The notes below the pieces were generated by a model, which saw only the letters and a list, made by a program, of their open reading frames with translations, was not told the DNA's origin and did no database searches. The translations under genes were made by a program, and so were the position numbers. From Bacteroidaceae bacterium (GTDB lineage Bacteria > Bacteroidota > Bacteroidia > Bacteroidales > Bacteroidaceae): 58,303 bases of DNA. The stretch lies in contig JAFTNZ010000010.1 in assembly GCA_017451645.1 (NCBI GenBank), forward strand, positions 1 through 58,303, read 5' to 3'. Positions 27,455-36,928 of this stretch are shown piece after piece. The number at the start of each line of letters is the position of its first letter. Within the stretch, counting starts at the first letter, position 1.

Positions 27455-28160
27455 TGATTTCGAAGTAGGCTTCCAATTCCTTTTCTGCACTACCATCTGT
27501 GTTGTCTATATCACGCAGGATACGTCCGTTTTCCAATAGAACAATGCGTGGGCAGATGTCGGTGGTGTGGTTGAGGTTATGGCTTGAGATGATGACTGTA
27601 GCTCCTGTTTCGCGGTTGTAGTCGCGCAGAATATGCCGGATGACGGATTGCGAACTGGGGTCGAGGAAGTTGAACGGTTCGTCGAGTATCAGAACTTGTG
27701 GATGATGCAGCATGGCTGAGATGATACCCACTTTCTGCTTGTTTCCCATAGAGAGGTTGCGGATGAGTTTTTTATGTCCTGTCACTTCGCCATTCATGAA
27801 GCGTTCGAAACGATTTAGCCGTTCATCCACAATCTGTTTGTCCAATCCATATATGCGTCCCACAAAATAGAAGTATTCCTCAGGAGTGAGGTAATCAATG
27901 AGAAAACTCTCATCGATGAAGGCCCCTGTAAAGGATTTCCATTCTTCGGTGAGGGTGGGGTCGGTCTCACCGATGTGCACACAGCCTGTATCAGCTTTGA
28001 GCAAATCAAGTAGCAGGCGGAAAAGAGTGGTTTTGCCTGCTCCATTGTTTCCTACCAAACCCAGTAGGGTTCCGGTTGGGATGGTGTAGGTGTCGATGTC
28101 AATGGCGCATTTTTCGCCGAAGTGTTTCTTTAAATTCTTTATGTTGATGTCCATATTCAT
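27447..28160 (-). CDS. ABC transporter ATP-binding protein
   Basis: A 237-aa nucleotide-binding subunit with Walker A GNNGAGKTT, signature NLSMGNKQKVG, Walker B VLILDEP and the switch His in VIISSHNLNH. The sequence is typical of ABC-2 type exporters. Its membrane partner is the DUF5687 protein encoded just upstream (19 nt apart). The substrate is not evident. An alternative ATG two codons in (28154) is possible. Confidence 0.92.
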   Translation of the reverse strand: MNMDINIKNLKKHFGEKCAIDIDTYTIPTGTLLGLVGNNGAGKTTLFRLLLDLLKADTGCVHIGETDPTLTEEWKSFTGAFIDESFLIDYLTPEEYFYFVGRIYGLDKQIVDERLNRFERFMNGEVTGHKKLIRNLSMGNKQKVGIISAMLHHPQVLILDEPFNFLDPSSQSVIRHILRDYNRETGATVIISSHNLNHTTDICPRIVLLENGRILRDIDNTDGSAEKELEAYFEIND

Positions 28161-28179
28161 TCAGGATTTATTGTTTGGA

Positions 28180-29688
28180 TTATCGGGAGTTTCTGAATCC
28201 GTCCATATTCTCGTAGCGTCTGTGCATGAAACGGTTGTAGATATTTCGCAACCACCAAGGGGAGGCTAACACAAAAATTCCTCCGATGGCAGCTTGTATG
28301 CCCAATCCTGTCTGCTCTCCGAACAGGATACACATGATACTGTTGATTATAATAGGCAGGAAGATGGCACTGCTGCTCAGTAACGATTGCAGGAAGTTTC
28401 CTCCACTGTTCTTGCCCGTCAGTTTGGTGTTCAACGGAATGGTCTTTTTGTTATATACGGCCAATTGGAAGAGCATGCAATAGACGGGACCTGCTGTTAT
28501 CAGCGCGAAGGCCAAGGCCATCAGCAGACTGACCTTCCCTGTAATAAAGGTGGGAATCATCAATACGAAGGGGACGATAAGTATTGCACAATTGAACAGG
28601 TATTTGGCCCGTAGAAGAGATAATATGGATTCACGGCGGCTCATCAAACCATCGAGGTAATTGCCCTCAACGCTCATGATGCGGGTCAGAGTCATAATGC
28701 CCAGTACTACAAAACTGTAAATGCAGATGAAACTGGTCATAAAATTGCCGTCATATACCTCCGTGAAGCTGAGCAGCAAAGAGAATATGACCATCAGTAC
28801 CATGCCGAGGATGAACTGGCCGCGTACCATCTTGTTGCGCATTGTCAGTTTGATTTCCAGACGCAGGTATTCTCCCAAGTCGCCAAAGCGGTCGAGGAAA
28901 CGGTATTCCGACACATTCTTCAAGGCGCTGTCTTCACTTTTTCCTGTATTTCCTAATTCATTGTAGGTGAATCGTAATTGGAGGATACGGACAATCCATA
29001 CCAATGCAGCAATAAGGATTGTCACACCAAGGTAAGAAAGAGGGTTGAGAAGAAAAAAACCTTCAAGAAAGTTCATGCAGAATTGGCTGAGCAGATGTCC
29101 TTCCGGTACGTATTCCACTACTCCCCAAAGCGCATAGAAAGCGATGGGCAGAAGCAGATAGGTAATCTTCTCGCTGATGAGCGTGCGGCACAAGAGATAC
29201 CAAAAGTTGTTGAGTATAATCAGCAACCACCATCCCACCAGAAAACCTGCCACTCCACCAAATCCATAGAAGCGGAAGAGAGCGAGGAAGGCGAAAGGTA
29301 CCAGCAGGAAAAACCAGAAGAAGTTGTAGGAATTCGTTGCCGACCTCAGTAAGAAGAAGTCTATGACACGATTGCGTGGTACGGGCAACAATTGATAAGG
29401 CTTCACTTCCTGTACCGGAGGCTTTTGGAATGAAAATCGGGTGATAAAATCAAGTAAGAGCAGGTAGATGGCTCCCTGATTCAGGATGTGGTAAGGCTCC
29501 ATGCTGGGAAATATGCCCATGAAGGCAAAGGGTAACATGATACCCAAGAACAACATGTAGGCAGCCCAAAAAACTATCATACCATAGATGAAGATTTTGG
29601 CAAAGCGGTTTTGTTCGAACATTGGTGCCCTTTTGTCTGCCAGTTGCTGGTTCCTTCTTAATTCTTTGTATAGCTGTATGAAGTGCAT
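28180..29688 (-). CDS. DUF5687 family membrane protein, ABC exporter permease
   Basis: A 502-aa inner-membrane protein with about ten or more hydrophobic helices starting near residue 30 (FIYGMIVFWAAYMLFLGIML). It matches DUF5687, the permease paired with an ATP-binding protein in Bacteroidetes. The start at 29688 (MHFIQLYKELRR) is chosen because the longer frame runs back through the trxB terminator. It forms an operon with the ABC ATPase and NlpC genes. Confidence 0.85.
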   Translation of the reverse strand: MHFIQLYKELRRNQQLADKRAPMFEQNRFAKIFIYGMIVFWAAYMLFLGIMLPFAFMGIFPSMEPYHILNQGAIYLLLLDFITRFSFQKPPVQEVKPYQLLPVPRNRVIDFFLLRSATNSYNFFWFFLLVPFAFLALFRFYGFGGVAGFLVGWWLLIILNNFWYLLCRTLISEKITYLLLPIAFYALWGVVEYVPEGHLLSQFCMNFLEGFFLLNPLSYLGVTILIAALVWIVRILQLRFTYNELGNTGKSEDSALKNVSEYRFLDRFGDLGEYLRLEIKLTMRNKMVRGQFILGMVLMVIFSLLLSFTEVYDGNFMTSFICIYSFVVLGIMTLTRIMSVEGNYLDGLMSRRESILSLLRAKYLFNCAILIVPFVLMIPTFITGKVSLLMALAFALITAGPVYCMLFQLAVYNKKTIPLNTKLTGKNSGGNFLQSLLSSSAIFLPIIINSIMCILFGEQTGLGIQAAIGGIFVLASPWWLRNIYNRFMHRRYENMDGFRNSR

Positions 29689-29704
29689 ATGTGTGTTTAA
29701 AACA

Positions 29705-29759
29705 AGGATTACACGGATAAAAAGTCTTTGGTTTGAGAGGCTTTTTCCCGTGTAATCCT
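29705..29759 (-). terminator. Terminator after trxB
   Basis: AGGATTACACGG (29705-29716) and CCGTGTAATCCT (29748-29759) form a 12-bp stem. On the minus strand it is followed by TGTTTT. Confidence 0.75.
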
Positions 29760-29773
29760 GCTGTTTTGTACAT

Positions 29774-30715
29774 TTAAAGATTATGTTCGGACAAATAGCG
29801 TTCCGCTTCGATGGCAGCTTTGCATCCACTGGCGGCTGCAGTGATGGCCTGACGGTAATGAGGATCGGCTACATCTCCTGCGGCAAACACGCCGGGTACT
29901 TTGGTGCGTGGGGAGGCTCCTTCGGTGATGATATAGCCCACTTCGTCCGTATCAATCCATTCTTTGAAAATGTCAGAATTGGGTTTATGGCCGATGGCAA
30001 GAAAGAATCCATCAATGGCAATGTCGTAGCGCTTTTCATCTGCTTCACCCATACGCTTCACTACGTGTGCGCCTTCTACACCATTTTCTCCGAAAAGCCC
30101 TACGGTATTATGCTCGAACAGAACCTCAATCTTGGGGTTGTTCATCACGCGGTCTTGCATGATTTGGCTGGCCCGGAGATAGGGCTTGCGCACGATGAGA
30201 TAGACTTTGCTTGCCAATCCTGCCAGGTAGATGGCTTCTTCACAAGCAGTGTCTCCTCCACCCACCACGGCCACAACCTTCTTGCGGTAGAAGAAGCCAT
30301 CGCACGTGGCACAGGCACTGACTCCCATGCCTGCATACTTCTGCTCGTCTTCCAAACCGAGGTATTTGGCAGTGGCACCAGTCGAAATGATTACGGTGTC
30401 TGCTTCGATTACCTGTTCGTTGTCGATGGTGATTTTGTATGGCGCAGCACTGAGGTCGGCTTTTGTGGCTATTCCTGTGCGGATGTCCACACCGAAACGT
30501 TCGGCCTGTTTGCGCAGGTCGTCCATTAATTCTGTGCCGCCTATTCCCTCAGGGTAGCCGGGGAAGTTTTCTACTTCAGTAGTGATGGTCAGCTGTCCGC
30601 CTGGTTGGAGCCCTTCGTAAAGTACGGGGTTGAGGTTGGCACGTCCTGTATAGATTGCTGCCGTGTATCCGGCAGGTCCTGAGCCTATGATGAGGCATCT
30701 AACTCTTTCTGTCAT
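29774..30715 (-). CDS. trxB: Thioredoxin-disulfide reductase
   Basis: A 313-aa cytosolic flavoenzyme passing electrons from NADPH through FAD to thioredoxin. GSGPAGYTAA near the N-terminus binds FAD, the redox-active pair is CATC in ACATCDGFFYRKK, GGGDTACEEA binds NADPH, and GVFAAGDVADPHYRQ is the second FAD motif. It follows lolA by 25 nt in the ftsK-lolA-trxB order. Confidence 0.96.
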   Translation of the reverse strand: MTERVRCLIIGSGPAGYTAAIYTGRANLNPVLYEGLQPGGQLTITTEVENFPGYPEGIGGTELMDDLRKQAERFGVDIRTGIATKADLSAAPYKITIDNEQVIEADTVIISTGATAKYLGLEDEQKYAGMGVSACATCDGFFYRKKVVAVVGGGDTACEEAIYLAGLASKVYLIVRKPYLRASQIMQDRVMNNPKIEVLFEHNTVGLFGENGVEGAHVVKRMGEADEKRYDIAIDGFFLAIGHKPNSDIFKEWIDTDEVGYIITEGASPRTKVPGVFAAGDVADPHYRQAITAAASGCKAAIEAERYLSEHNL

Positions 30716-30740
30716 ATTCTTTTCTTTTTTTTAATTTTAA

Positions 30741-31397
30741 TCATCTCAAATCTATAACTTCCGCATCGGGATATTGTTCTGGATTGAAACGGAAATCCTT
30801 TTCTTGCCATTTTTCGTTGGCAGTGTAGTTGCTTACGGTGATGATGTTGTAGTTCTGTCCGGCTTCCTTTACCTTAATATATATAGGGAAGAGAGTCGTG
30901 CGGTCGATGTAGAGGGTAAGGTGGGCTATCTGTTGTTCATAATCCTCTGCCGTGAGTGATACCTCATGAACGGCTCGTCCGCCATACTGCTTTGTGGCAC
31001 CCATCCGGCAGGTGTAACCCTGTTTGTACATGGTGAGGAAAGCCAACGGATTAATGCCTTGCAACTCCTCTTGAGTAGGGTTAGCTATGTTCACTTCATT
31101 ATTGGCCGGCAGGTAGCTCCATTGTGTCTTTCCGTCAAACCAAGTGATTACATTGGGGGTGTTCAGACGGAAGCGGTTGCCCATCAGGCAAATGGTACCT
31201 TTTGTCTCTCCTTGTGGAGAACCATGACTATAGGTGGTCAGGGTGAAGTCAGCCTTTATTCCACCGGCTTTTTTCAAGGAGGAGGCTGTCTGGTCAAGCA
31301 CTTCCTTGGCCGTAAAAGTTTCTTGTGCGGCCAACGATAGGGAGAACAATCCCAAGAAGATTCCGGTGAGTATGTATGTGAAAATCTTGTTCTTCAT
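30741..31397 (-). CDS. lolA: LolA-like outer-membrane lipoprotein carrier
   Basis: A 218-aa periplasmic protein with signal peptide MKNKIFTYILTGIFLGLFSL up to about AAQ. The body matches the LolA/LolB fold: FTLTTYSHGSPQGETKG, an early strand, and NRFRLNTPNVITWFDGKTQWSY. LolA ferries lipoproteins across the periplasm from the LolCDE complex to the outer membrane. It lies 14 nt after ftsK and before trxB, an order common in Bacteroides. Confidence 0.88.
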   Translation of the reverse strand: MKNKIFTYILTGIFLGLFSLSLAAQETFTAKEVLDQTASSLKKAGGIKADFTLTTYSHGSPQGETKGTICLMGNRFRLNTPNVITWFDGKTQWSYLPANNEVNIANPTQEELQGINPLAFLTMYKQGYTCRMGATKQYGGRAVHEVSLTAEDYEQQIAHLTLYIDRTTLFPIYIKVKEAGQNYNIITVSNYTANEKWQEKDFRFNPEQYPDAEVIDLR

Positions 31398-31411
31398 TCT
31401 TCAAGTCCTTA

Positions 31412-33919
31412 TTATCCGAGGTTGTTGAATATGAGGTCGAGATCCATCTCTGTCTGGCAAAGTACGTCGCGCGGCTTGCTGCCTTGTGCCGGACCTACTA
31501 CACCGATGCGTTCCAATTGGTCCATGATGCGTCCAGCCCGGTTGTATCCGAGTGACAGTTTGCGTTGGATGAGCGATGTGCTGCCACTTTGGTGTATGAG
31601 GATAATCTGTGCAGCTTCCTTCAGCATAGGGTCGAGTTTGTTCATGTCCACATCGGCAGGACCTCCGCCATCTCCACCTTCCATTGGAGGTTCCGGCAAC
31701 ATGAAGGCACTGAGGTAACTTTGTTGGGTTGCTACGTGTGCAACCATGCTTTCCACTTCAGGAGTATCAACGAACGCGCATTGCACACGCACAGGGTCTT
31801 GTCCTTGCAGATAGAGCATATCTCCCTTGCCGATGAGTTGGTTGGCTCCCGGACGGTCGAGGATGGTGCGTGAGTCAATCATTGATGCTACACGGAAGGC
31901 CATTCGGGCAGGGAAGTTTGCCTTGATGGTTCCGGTGATGATGTTGGTGGTCGGACGTTGTGTGGCGATAATCATGTGGATGCCTACGGCACGGGCCAAC
32001 TGTGCGATGCGGGCAATGGGGAGTTCCACTTCCTTGCCGGCTGTCATGATGAGGTCGCCGAATTCATCCACTATCACCACAATGTAGGGGAGGAATTTGT
32101 GTCCTTTTTCAGGGTTGAGGCGACGGCCTATGAATTTGGCATTGTATTCCTTGATATTACGTGCCCCTGCACTCCTGAGCAAGTCATATCGCGTATCCAT
32201 CTCTATACAAAGTGAGTTGAGTGTCTGTACAACTTTGGTGACATCAGTAATGATGGCATCGTCACTATCAGGCAATTTGGCCAAGAAATGGTATTCTATG
32301 GGTGCATAGATGCTGAACTCCACTTTCTTTGGATCGATGATGACGAATTTCAGTTCTGCCGGATGCTTCTTGTAGATGAGCGATGTGACGATAGCGTTCA
32401 GGCCTACGGACTTACCCATACCGGTAGCACCGGCTACCAGCAGGTGAGGGGCTTTGGCAAGGTCGAACATGAAGACCTCGTTGCTGATGGTCTTTCCTAC
32501 AGCTACGGGTAACTCCATGTCACTCTCCTGGTACTTCCGGGAGGCCAGTACCGAGAGCATCGGCACGATGCGTGGTTTGGTGTTTGGCACTTCTATACCG
32601 ATGGTTCCCTTGCCGGGGATGGGGGCAATGATGCGGATGCCCAATGCGGCGAGACTCAGGGCAATGTCGTTTTCCAGATTACGTATCTTGGCAATGCGTA
32701 CACCGGCTGCAGGTGTGATTTCATAGAGAGTGATGGTAGGGCCTACTGTGGCTTTAATGGATGAGATTTCCACTCCGAAGTTTCGTAGCACTTCAATGAT
32801 GCGGTTCTTGTTGGCCAACAGTTCCTCCTCACTCACAGTGGGGGCATTGTCTTCGTATTTCTTCATCAGGTCGAGCGTAGGGTAGCGGTAGTTTTCCAAA
32901 TCAAGTTTCGGATTGTATGGCTCCAGTTCGGGGCCTGTGTACTCATCGTCTTCCGGCACATCTACCTCCATCTCTGTTTCTTTTGCTGAAGCCTTGTCAG
33001 CTTCTCGGGTAACAGAAGGAGCCGTTTCTTCCGTCGTTGTTGAAGTTTCCTTTGACTCGTTTTCCTCCGGTATATCCAACTTCGGTTCTTCTCTTCTCTC
33101 TTCTTCAACTACGGGAGTGAGAGGAATCTCTACGGTAAATTCAGCCTCTTCTTCCATATAGTTGGTTTGTTCTTCCGTTTTTTCTTCTCCGTCTGAAATT
33201 TCTTTTTCTCCAACGGGAGAAGAATTTCTGTATCGTTTCAGTTTGTCAAGTGGAAGGGTAGGGTGCAATATCTTCCGGATAAAGTTGATGGTTTCGCGGC
33301 TCAGGTATATGGCAAAGAGAATAGCTGTAGCCAACAAAAGGAGCCATACCCCCGGAGTGCCTATCTGTGATGTCAGCCAGTTGGATACGTTGTATCCGTG
33401 CAGTCCACCAGGATAGAGGAAACTGTCAGCTTCGGGAGTACCGAAGATGAACCCCAATGCTACAGACGACCATACAAGCAGCAACGAACAACAGATGAAC
33501 CATTTGGAGAGGTTAACCTTATAGACACGCATCAGATGTATTCCGGTGACCGCTATAAAAATGGCTATGAAAAAAGAGGAAAGACCAAAACAACCGTTGA
33601 TGAGCCAATTGGCCAACAAGGCACCTTGGGCACCGGCAAAGTTCTTCACATCGTTTCCCGTCCCTAAATCGCCGGGAGCAGGATTCTCCAACAGACTTTG
33701 GTCGGCAGCTCCGGTAGAGAGGAAAGAAACAAAAGCCAACAACATATAAAGCGATACAAACATCAGTAGCAGACCTACAACGAATTGCCCGATGGAATTA
33801 TTCATCGGACGTGTTACCCATCGGTTCCAAAAACTTCTTGAGGATGGCTCCTGTCCATGCGCTTGTTGTTTGCTTGAATTGTTCTTTTCCTGTATTTTTT
33901 CTTGTTTTTTCTTTGCCAT
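31412..33919 (-). CDS. ftsK: DNA translocase FtsK
   Basis: An 835-aa FtsK/SpoIIIE protein that pumps chromosome ends across the division septum. Four N-terminal membrane helices lie between about residues 35 and 200, followed by a Glu/Thr-rich linker (about 230-340). The motor contains GATGMGKSVGLNAI (Walker A) and IVVIVDEFGDLI (Walker B). The C-terminal gamma winged helix (SGSTSLIQRKLSLGYNRAGR) reads polar DNA signals. The start at 33919 (MAKKKQEK) fits the promoter at 33947-33977; the longer frame is not supported. Confidence 0.95.
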   Translation of the reverse strand: MAKKKQEKIQEKNNSSKQQAHGQEPSSRSFWNRWVTRPMNNSIGQFVVGLLLMFVSLYMLLAFVSFLSTGAADQSLLENPAPGDLGTGNDVKNFAGAQGALLANWLINGCFGLSSFFIAIFIAVTGIHLMRVYKVNLSKWFICCSLLLVWSSVALGFIFGTPEADSFLYPGGLHGYNVSNWLTSQIGTPGVWLLLLATAILFAIYLSRETINFIRKILHPTLPLDKLKRYRNSSPVGEKEISDGEEKTEEQTNYMEEEAEFTVEIPLTPVVEEERREEPKLDIPEENESKETSTTTEETAPSVTREADKASAKETEMEVDVPEDDEYTGPELEPYNPKLDLENYRYPTLDLMKKYEDNAPTVSEEELLANKNRIIEVLRNFGVEISSIKATVGPTITLYEITPAAGVRIAKIRNLENDIALSLAALGIRIIAPIPGKGTIGIEVPNTKPRIVPMLSVLASRKYQESDMELPVAVGKTISNEVFMFDLAKAPHLLVAGATGMGKSVGLNAIVTSLIYKKHPAELKFVIIDPKKVEFSIYAPIEYHFLAKLPDSDDAIITDVTKVVQTLNSLCIEMDTRYDLLRSAGARNIKEYNAKFIGRRLNPEKGHKFLPYIVVIVDEFGDLIMTAGKEVELPIARIAQLARAVGIHMIIATQRPTTNIITGTIKANFPARMAFRVASMIDSRTILDRPGANQLIGKGDMLYLQGQDPVRVQCAFVDTPEVESMVAHVATQQSYLSAFMLPEPPMEGGDGGGPADVDMNKLDPMLKEAAQIILIHQSGSTSLIQRKLSLGYNRAGRIMDQLERIGVVGPAQGSKPRDVLCQTEMDLDLIFNNLG

Positions 33920-33946
33920 AGGATTTCCTTGTTTGATAACGTCCGG

Positions 33947-33977
33947 CAAAATTAGTGAATAAAGATGGAACGGGCAA
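33947..33977 (-). promoter_or_regulatory. Promoter of ftsK-lolA-trxB
   Basis: On the minus strand TTG (33977-33975), 20 nt, then TAATTTTG (33954-33947). Confidence 0.6.
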
Positions 33978-34244
33978 GGAGTTGTGCTAAAACTTAGTGT
34001 CAAAGAATTCAAAAAAGAGTTCTTGCAACCTTTCTTATGGAGTTGGAATCGAATGAATGCAGACAGAATGTCAGTTGGTACTGACATATTTGACAAGAAA
34101 AACCCCATAGATGTCATCCTTTGTCAGCCTTCGGATGGCTGGAGAGTTTGGCACGGGTTTTGTCAATAGTAAAGTGTGAGCGAACAAAATGCCCACGAGA
34201 ATGATTAAACTTGAATAATAACAAATAAAAAAAGAATAAAGATT

Positions 34245-36143
34245 ATGGGAAAGATTATTGGTATTGACTTAGGAACAACAAACTCATGTGTTTCTGTATT
34301 CGAAGGTAACGAACCTGTAGTGATCACCAACAGCGAGGGCAAGCGTACAACTCCCTCTATCGTAGCATTCGTCGATGGCGGCGAGCGTAAGGTAGGCGAC
34401 CCTGCCAAGCGTCAGGCTATCACCAATCCCCAGCGTACGATTTTCTCTATCAAGCGCTTCATGGGTGAGACTTACGACCAGGTGGCTAAAGAGGTTTCTC
34501 GTGTACCTTACAAGGTAGTTAAGGGTGACAACAACACTCCCCGTGTAGATATCGACGGACGTCTCTACACTCCGCAGGAAATCAGTGCTATGATTCTGCA
34601 GAAGATGAAGAAGACTGCCGAGGACTATCTGGGTCAGGAAGTTACTGAGGCCGTTATCACCGTGCCTGCATACTTCAGCGACTCACAGCGTCAGGCCACT
34701 AAGGAAGCCGGACAGATTGCCGGACTGGACGTGAAGCGTATCGTCAACGAGCCTACAGCTGCCGCTTTGGCTTACGGTGTTGACAAGGCCAACAAGGATA
34801 TGAAGATTGCCGTGTTCGACCTCGGTGGTGGTACATTTGATATCTCTATCCTCGAGTTCGGTGGTGGTGTGTTCGAAGTACTCTCAACCAATGGTGACAC
34901 CCACCTCGGTGGTGACGACTTCGACCAGGTAATCATCGACTGGCTGGTACAGGAGTTCAAGAACGACGAAGGTGCCGACCTCACTCAGGATCCTATGGCG
35001 CTGCAGCGCTTGAAGGAGGCTGCCGAGAAGGCCAAGATTGAACTCTCTTCAACCACAACTACAGAGATCAACCTCCCCTACATCATGCCCGTAGGTGGTG
35101 TGCCCAAGCACTTGGTGAAGACATTGACCCGTGCCAAGTTCGAGGCTCTGGCTCACAATTTGATTCAGGCCTGCTTGGAGCCCTGTAAGAAGGCTATGAG
35201 CGATGCAGGATTGAGCAATGCCGACATCGATGAAGTAATCCTCGTGGGTGGTTCAACCCGTATCCCCGCCGTACAGAAGCTGGTAGAGGACTACTTTGGC
35301 AAGGCTCCTTCAAAGGGAGTGAACCCCGACGAGGTAGTGGCCGTAGGTGCTTCTATCCAGGGTGCAATCCTCAACAAGGAAGAGGGCGTAGGCGACATCG
35401 TACTCCTCGACGTTACTCCGCTGTCAATGGGTATCGAGACCATGGGTGGTGTGATGACCAAGATGATTGATGCCAACACCACTATCCCTGCCCGCAAGGT
35501 AGAGACCTTCTCAACAGCAGCCGACAATCAGACCGAAGTTACCATCCACGTACTTCAGGGCGAGCGCCCCATGGCAGCTCAGAACAAGAGCATCGGTCAG
35601 TTCAACCTCACCGGTATCGCTCCCGCCCGTCGTGGTGTTCCTCAGATTGAGGTGACTTTCGATATCGATGCCAACGGTATCCTTAAGGTATCAGCCAAGG
35701 ATAAGGCTACCGGCAAGGAGCAGGCCATCCGCATCGAAGCCTCTTCAGGCCTCAGCAAGGAAGAGATTGACCGCATGAAGGCCGAGGCAGAAGCCAATGC
35801 CGATGCTGACAAGAAAGAGCGCGAGAAGGTAGATAAGCTGAACCAGGCAGACTCTATGATTTTCCAGACAGAGAATCAGTTGAAGGAGTTGGGCGACAAG
35901 CTTCCTGCCGACAAGAAAGCTCCTATCGAAGCAGCCCTTGGCAAGTTGAAGGATGCCCACAAGGCTCAAGACCTTGCAGCTATCGATGCAGCTATGAACG
36001 AACTGAACACCGCCTTCCAGGCAGCCAGTGCCGAGATGTACGCACAGAGCGGACAGGCAGGTCAGCAGGCAGGCCCCGGTGCACAAGCCAACAACAATGC
36101 TAAGGACGATGTGCAGGATGCCGATTTCGAGGAAGTCAAATGA
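34245..36143 (+). CDS. dnaK: Chaperone protein DnaK (Hsp70)
   Basis: A 632-aa ATP-driven protein-folding chaperone. [13 protein letters not shown] at the start, [12 protein letters not shown] in the nucleotide-binding domain, the [17 protein letters not shown] linker/substrate domain entry and the helical lid all match. The C-terminus [11 protein letters not shown] is the typical EEVK-like tail. Its codon choice looks strongly optimised for high expression (uniform CGT, GGT, AAG). No dnaJ or grpE is adjacent. The mobile island begins just behind its terminator. Confidence 0.98.
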   Translation: MGKIIGIDLGTTNSCVSVFEGNEPVVITNSEGKRTTPSIVAFVDGGERKVGDPAKRQAITNPQRTIFSIKRFMGETYDQVAKEVSRVPYKVVKGDNNTPRVDIDGRLYTPQEISAMILQKMKKTAEDYLGQEVTEAVITVPAYFSDSQRQATKEAGQIAGLDVKRIVNEPTAAALAYGVDKANKDMKIAVFDLGGGTFDISILEFGGGVFEVLSTNGDTHLGGDDFDQVIIDWLVQEFKNDEGADLTQDPMALQRLKEAAEKAKIELSSTTTTEINLPYIMPVGGVPKHLVKTLTRAKFEALAHNLIQACLEPCKKAMSDAGLSNADIDEVILVGGSTRIPAVQKLVEDYFGKAPSKGVNPDEVVAVGASIQGAILNKEEGVGDIVLLDVTPLSMGIETMGGVMTKMIDANTTIPARKVETFSTAADNQTEVTIHVLQGERPMAAQNKSIGQFNLTGIAPARRGVPQIEVTFDIDANGILKVSAKDKATGKEQAIRIEASSGLSKEEIDRMKAEAEANADADKKEREKVDKLNQADSMIFQTENQLKELGDKLPADKKAPIEAALGKLKDAHKAQDLAAIDAAMNELNTAFQAASAEMYAQSGQAGQQAGPGAQANNNAKDDVQDADFEEVK

Positions 36144-36176
36144 GGCATGTAAGTAAAGACATACTAAAACACTATC

Positions 36177-36218
36177 AAATAGCGTGTGGCTCAATGAGTT
36201 ACACGCTATTTGCTTTTT
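36177..36218 (+). terminator. Terminator of dnaK
   Basis: AAATAGCGTGT (36177-36187) pairs with ACACGCTATTT (36201-36211), 11 bp, followed by GCTTTTTAT. The element boundary must lie between here and 36368. Confidence 0.85.
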
Positions 36219-36367
36219 ATAGGCTCATGTTTTCTATGTGCTTATTCTGCCTTTTTTTACGGCTTTTTTGTTACATATCGTTACACAAGACAAAATGGTA
36301 GATAAGGTTGAACATAAACATACTTATTCATCTAAAAAAGACTCAGTAAAACTTAAAAGTAGAAAAC

Positions 36368-36928
36368 ATGCCAGCATTAGGAATTGAAATTAAAAGAAAG
36401 TGCCCGATTTGTGGCAAAGTGTTTATCATCAAGACTCTTGATAGTATTTATTGCTCCACAAAGTGTAGCAAGGTAGCTTATAAGAGAAAGAAGGATGCGG
36501 AGAAAAAAGAGGCCTTATTTGTTGCATACGCTCAAAATGTGCCTGATATCCGTGAGTATCTGACAGCCAAGCAAGTCATTGCTTTATATGGCATTGAGCG
36601 AAGTACATTGTATCGCCTTGCTAGATTAGGAAAAATCCCCTGCATTAATTTAGGGGTACGTCTGACTAGATTCAAACGTTCGGAACTTGACCTGCTCTTC
36701 CATTACAGAAGAGATTTGAAAAACGCGCCAGTTGTCAAAGGAAAGAAATTGTACAGCCTAGAACCCGAGGACTGTTATACTATAGGAGAAATTTGTGAGA
36801 AGTACCAATTGGATGATAGCTCCGTATGGGCACACGTTAGGAAATATTCCATTCCCTCCCGTCAAATCGGTAACTATGTTTATGTTCCCAAAGAAGAAAT
36901 TGATAATTTATATAAATCAGAAGAATAA
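36368..36928 (+). CDS. Zinc-ribbon plus double helix-turn-helix protein, excisionase-like
   Basis: A 186-aa protein. An N-terminal treble-clef/zinc-ribbon-like part (CPICG...CSTKCSK, residues 13-35) is followed by two HTH_17/MerR-type helix-turn-helix units: EYLTAKQVIALYGIERSTLYRLARLGKIP and, C-terminally, YTIGEICEKYQLDDSSVWAHVRKYSIP. It overlaps the integrase start (TAATG), so both are translated together. Such proteins accompany tyrosine integrases in Bacteroides mobile elements and may act as excisionase or regulator. Confidence 0.8.
   Translation: MPALGIEIKRKCPICGKVFIIKTLDSIYCSTKCSKVAYKRKKDAEKKEALFVAYAQNVPDIREYLTAKQVIALYGIERSTLYRLARLGKIPCINLGVRLTRFKRSELDLLFHYRRDLKNAPVVKGKKLYSLEPEDCYTIGEICEKYQLDDSSVWAHVRKYSIPSRQIGNYVYVPKEEIDNLYKSEE

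Noticed and set aside
31412-34117. Longer FtsK start at 34117
   Set aside because: The added 66 residues cross the promoter and are not FtsK-like; the ATG at 33919 fits.
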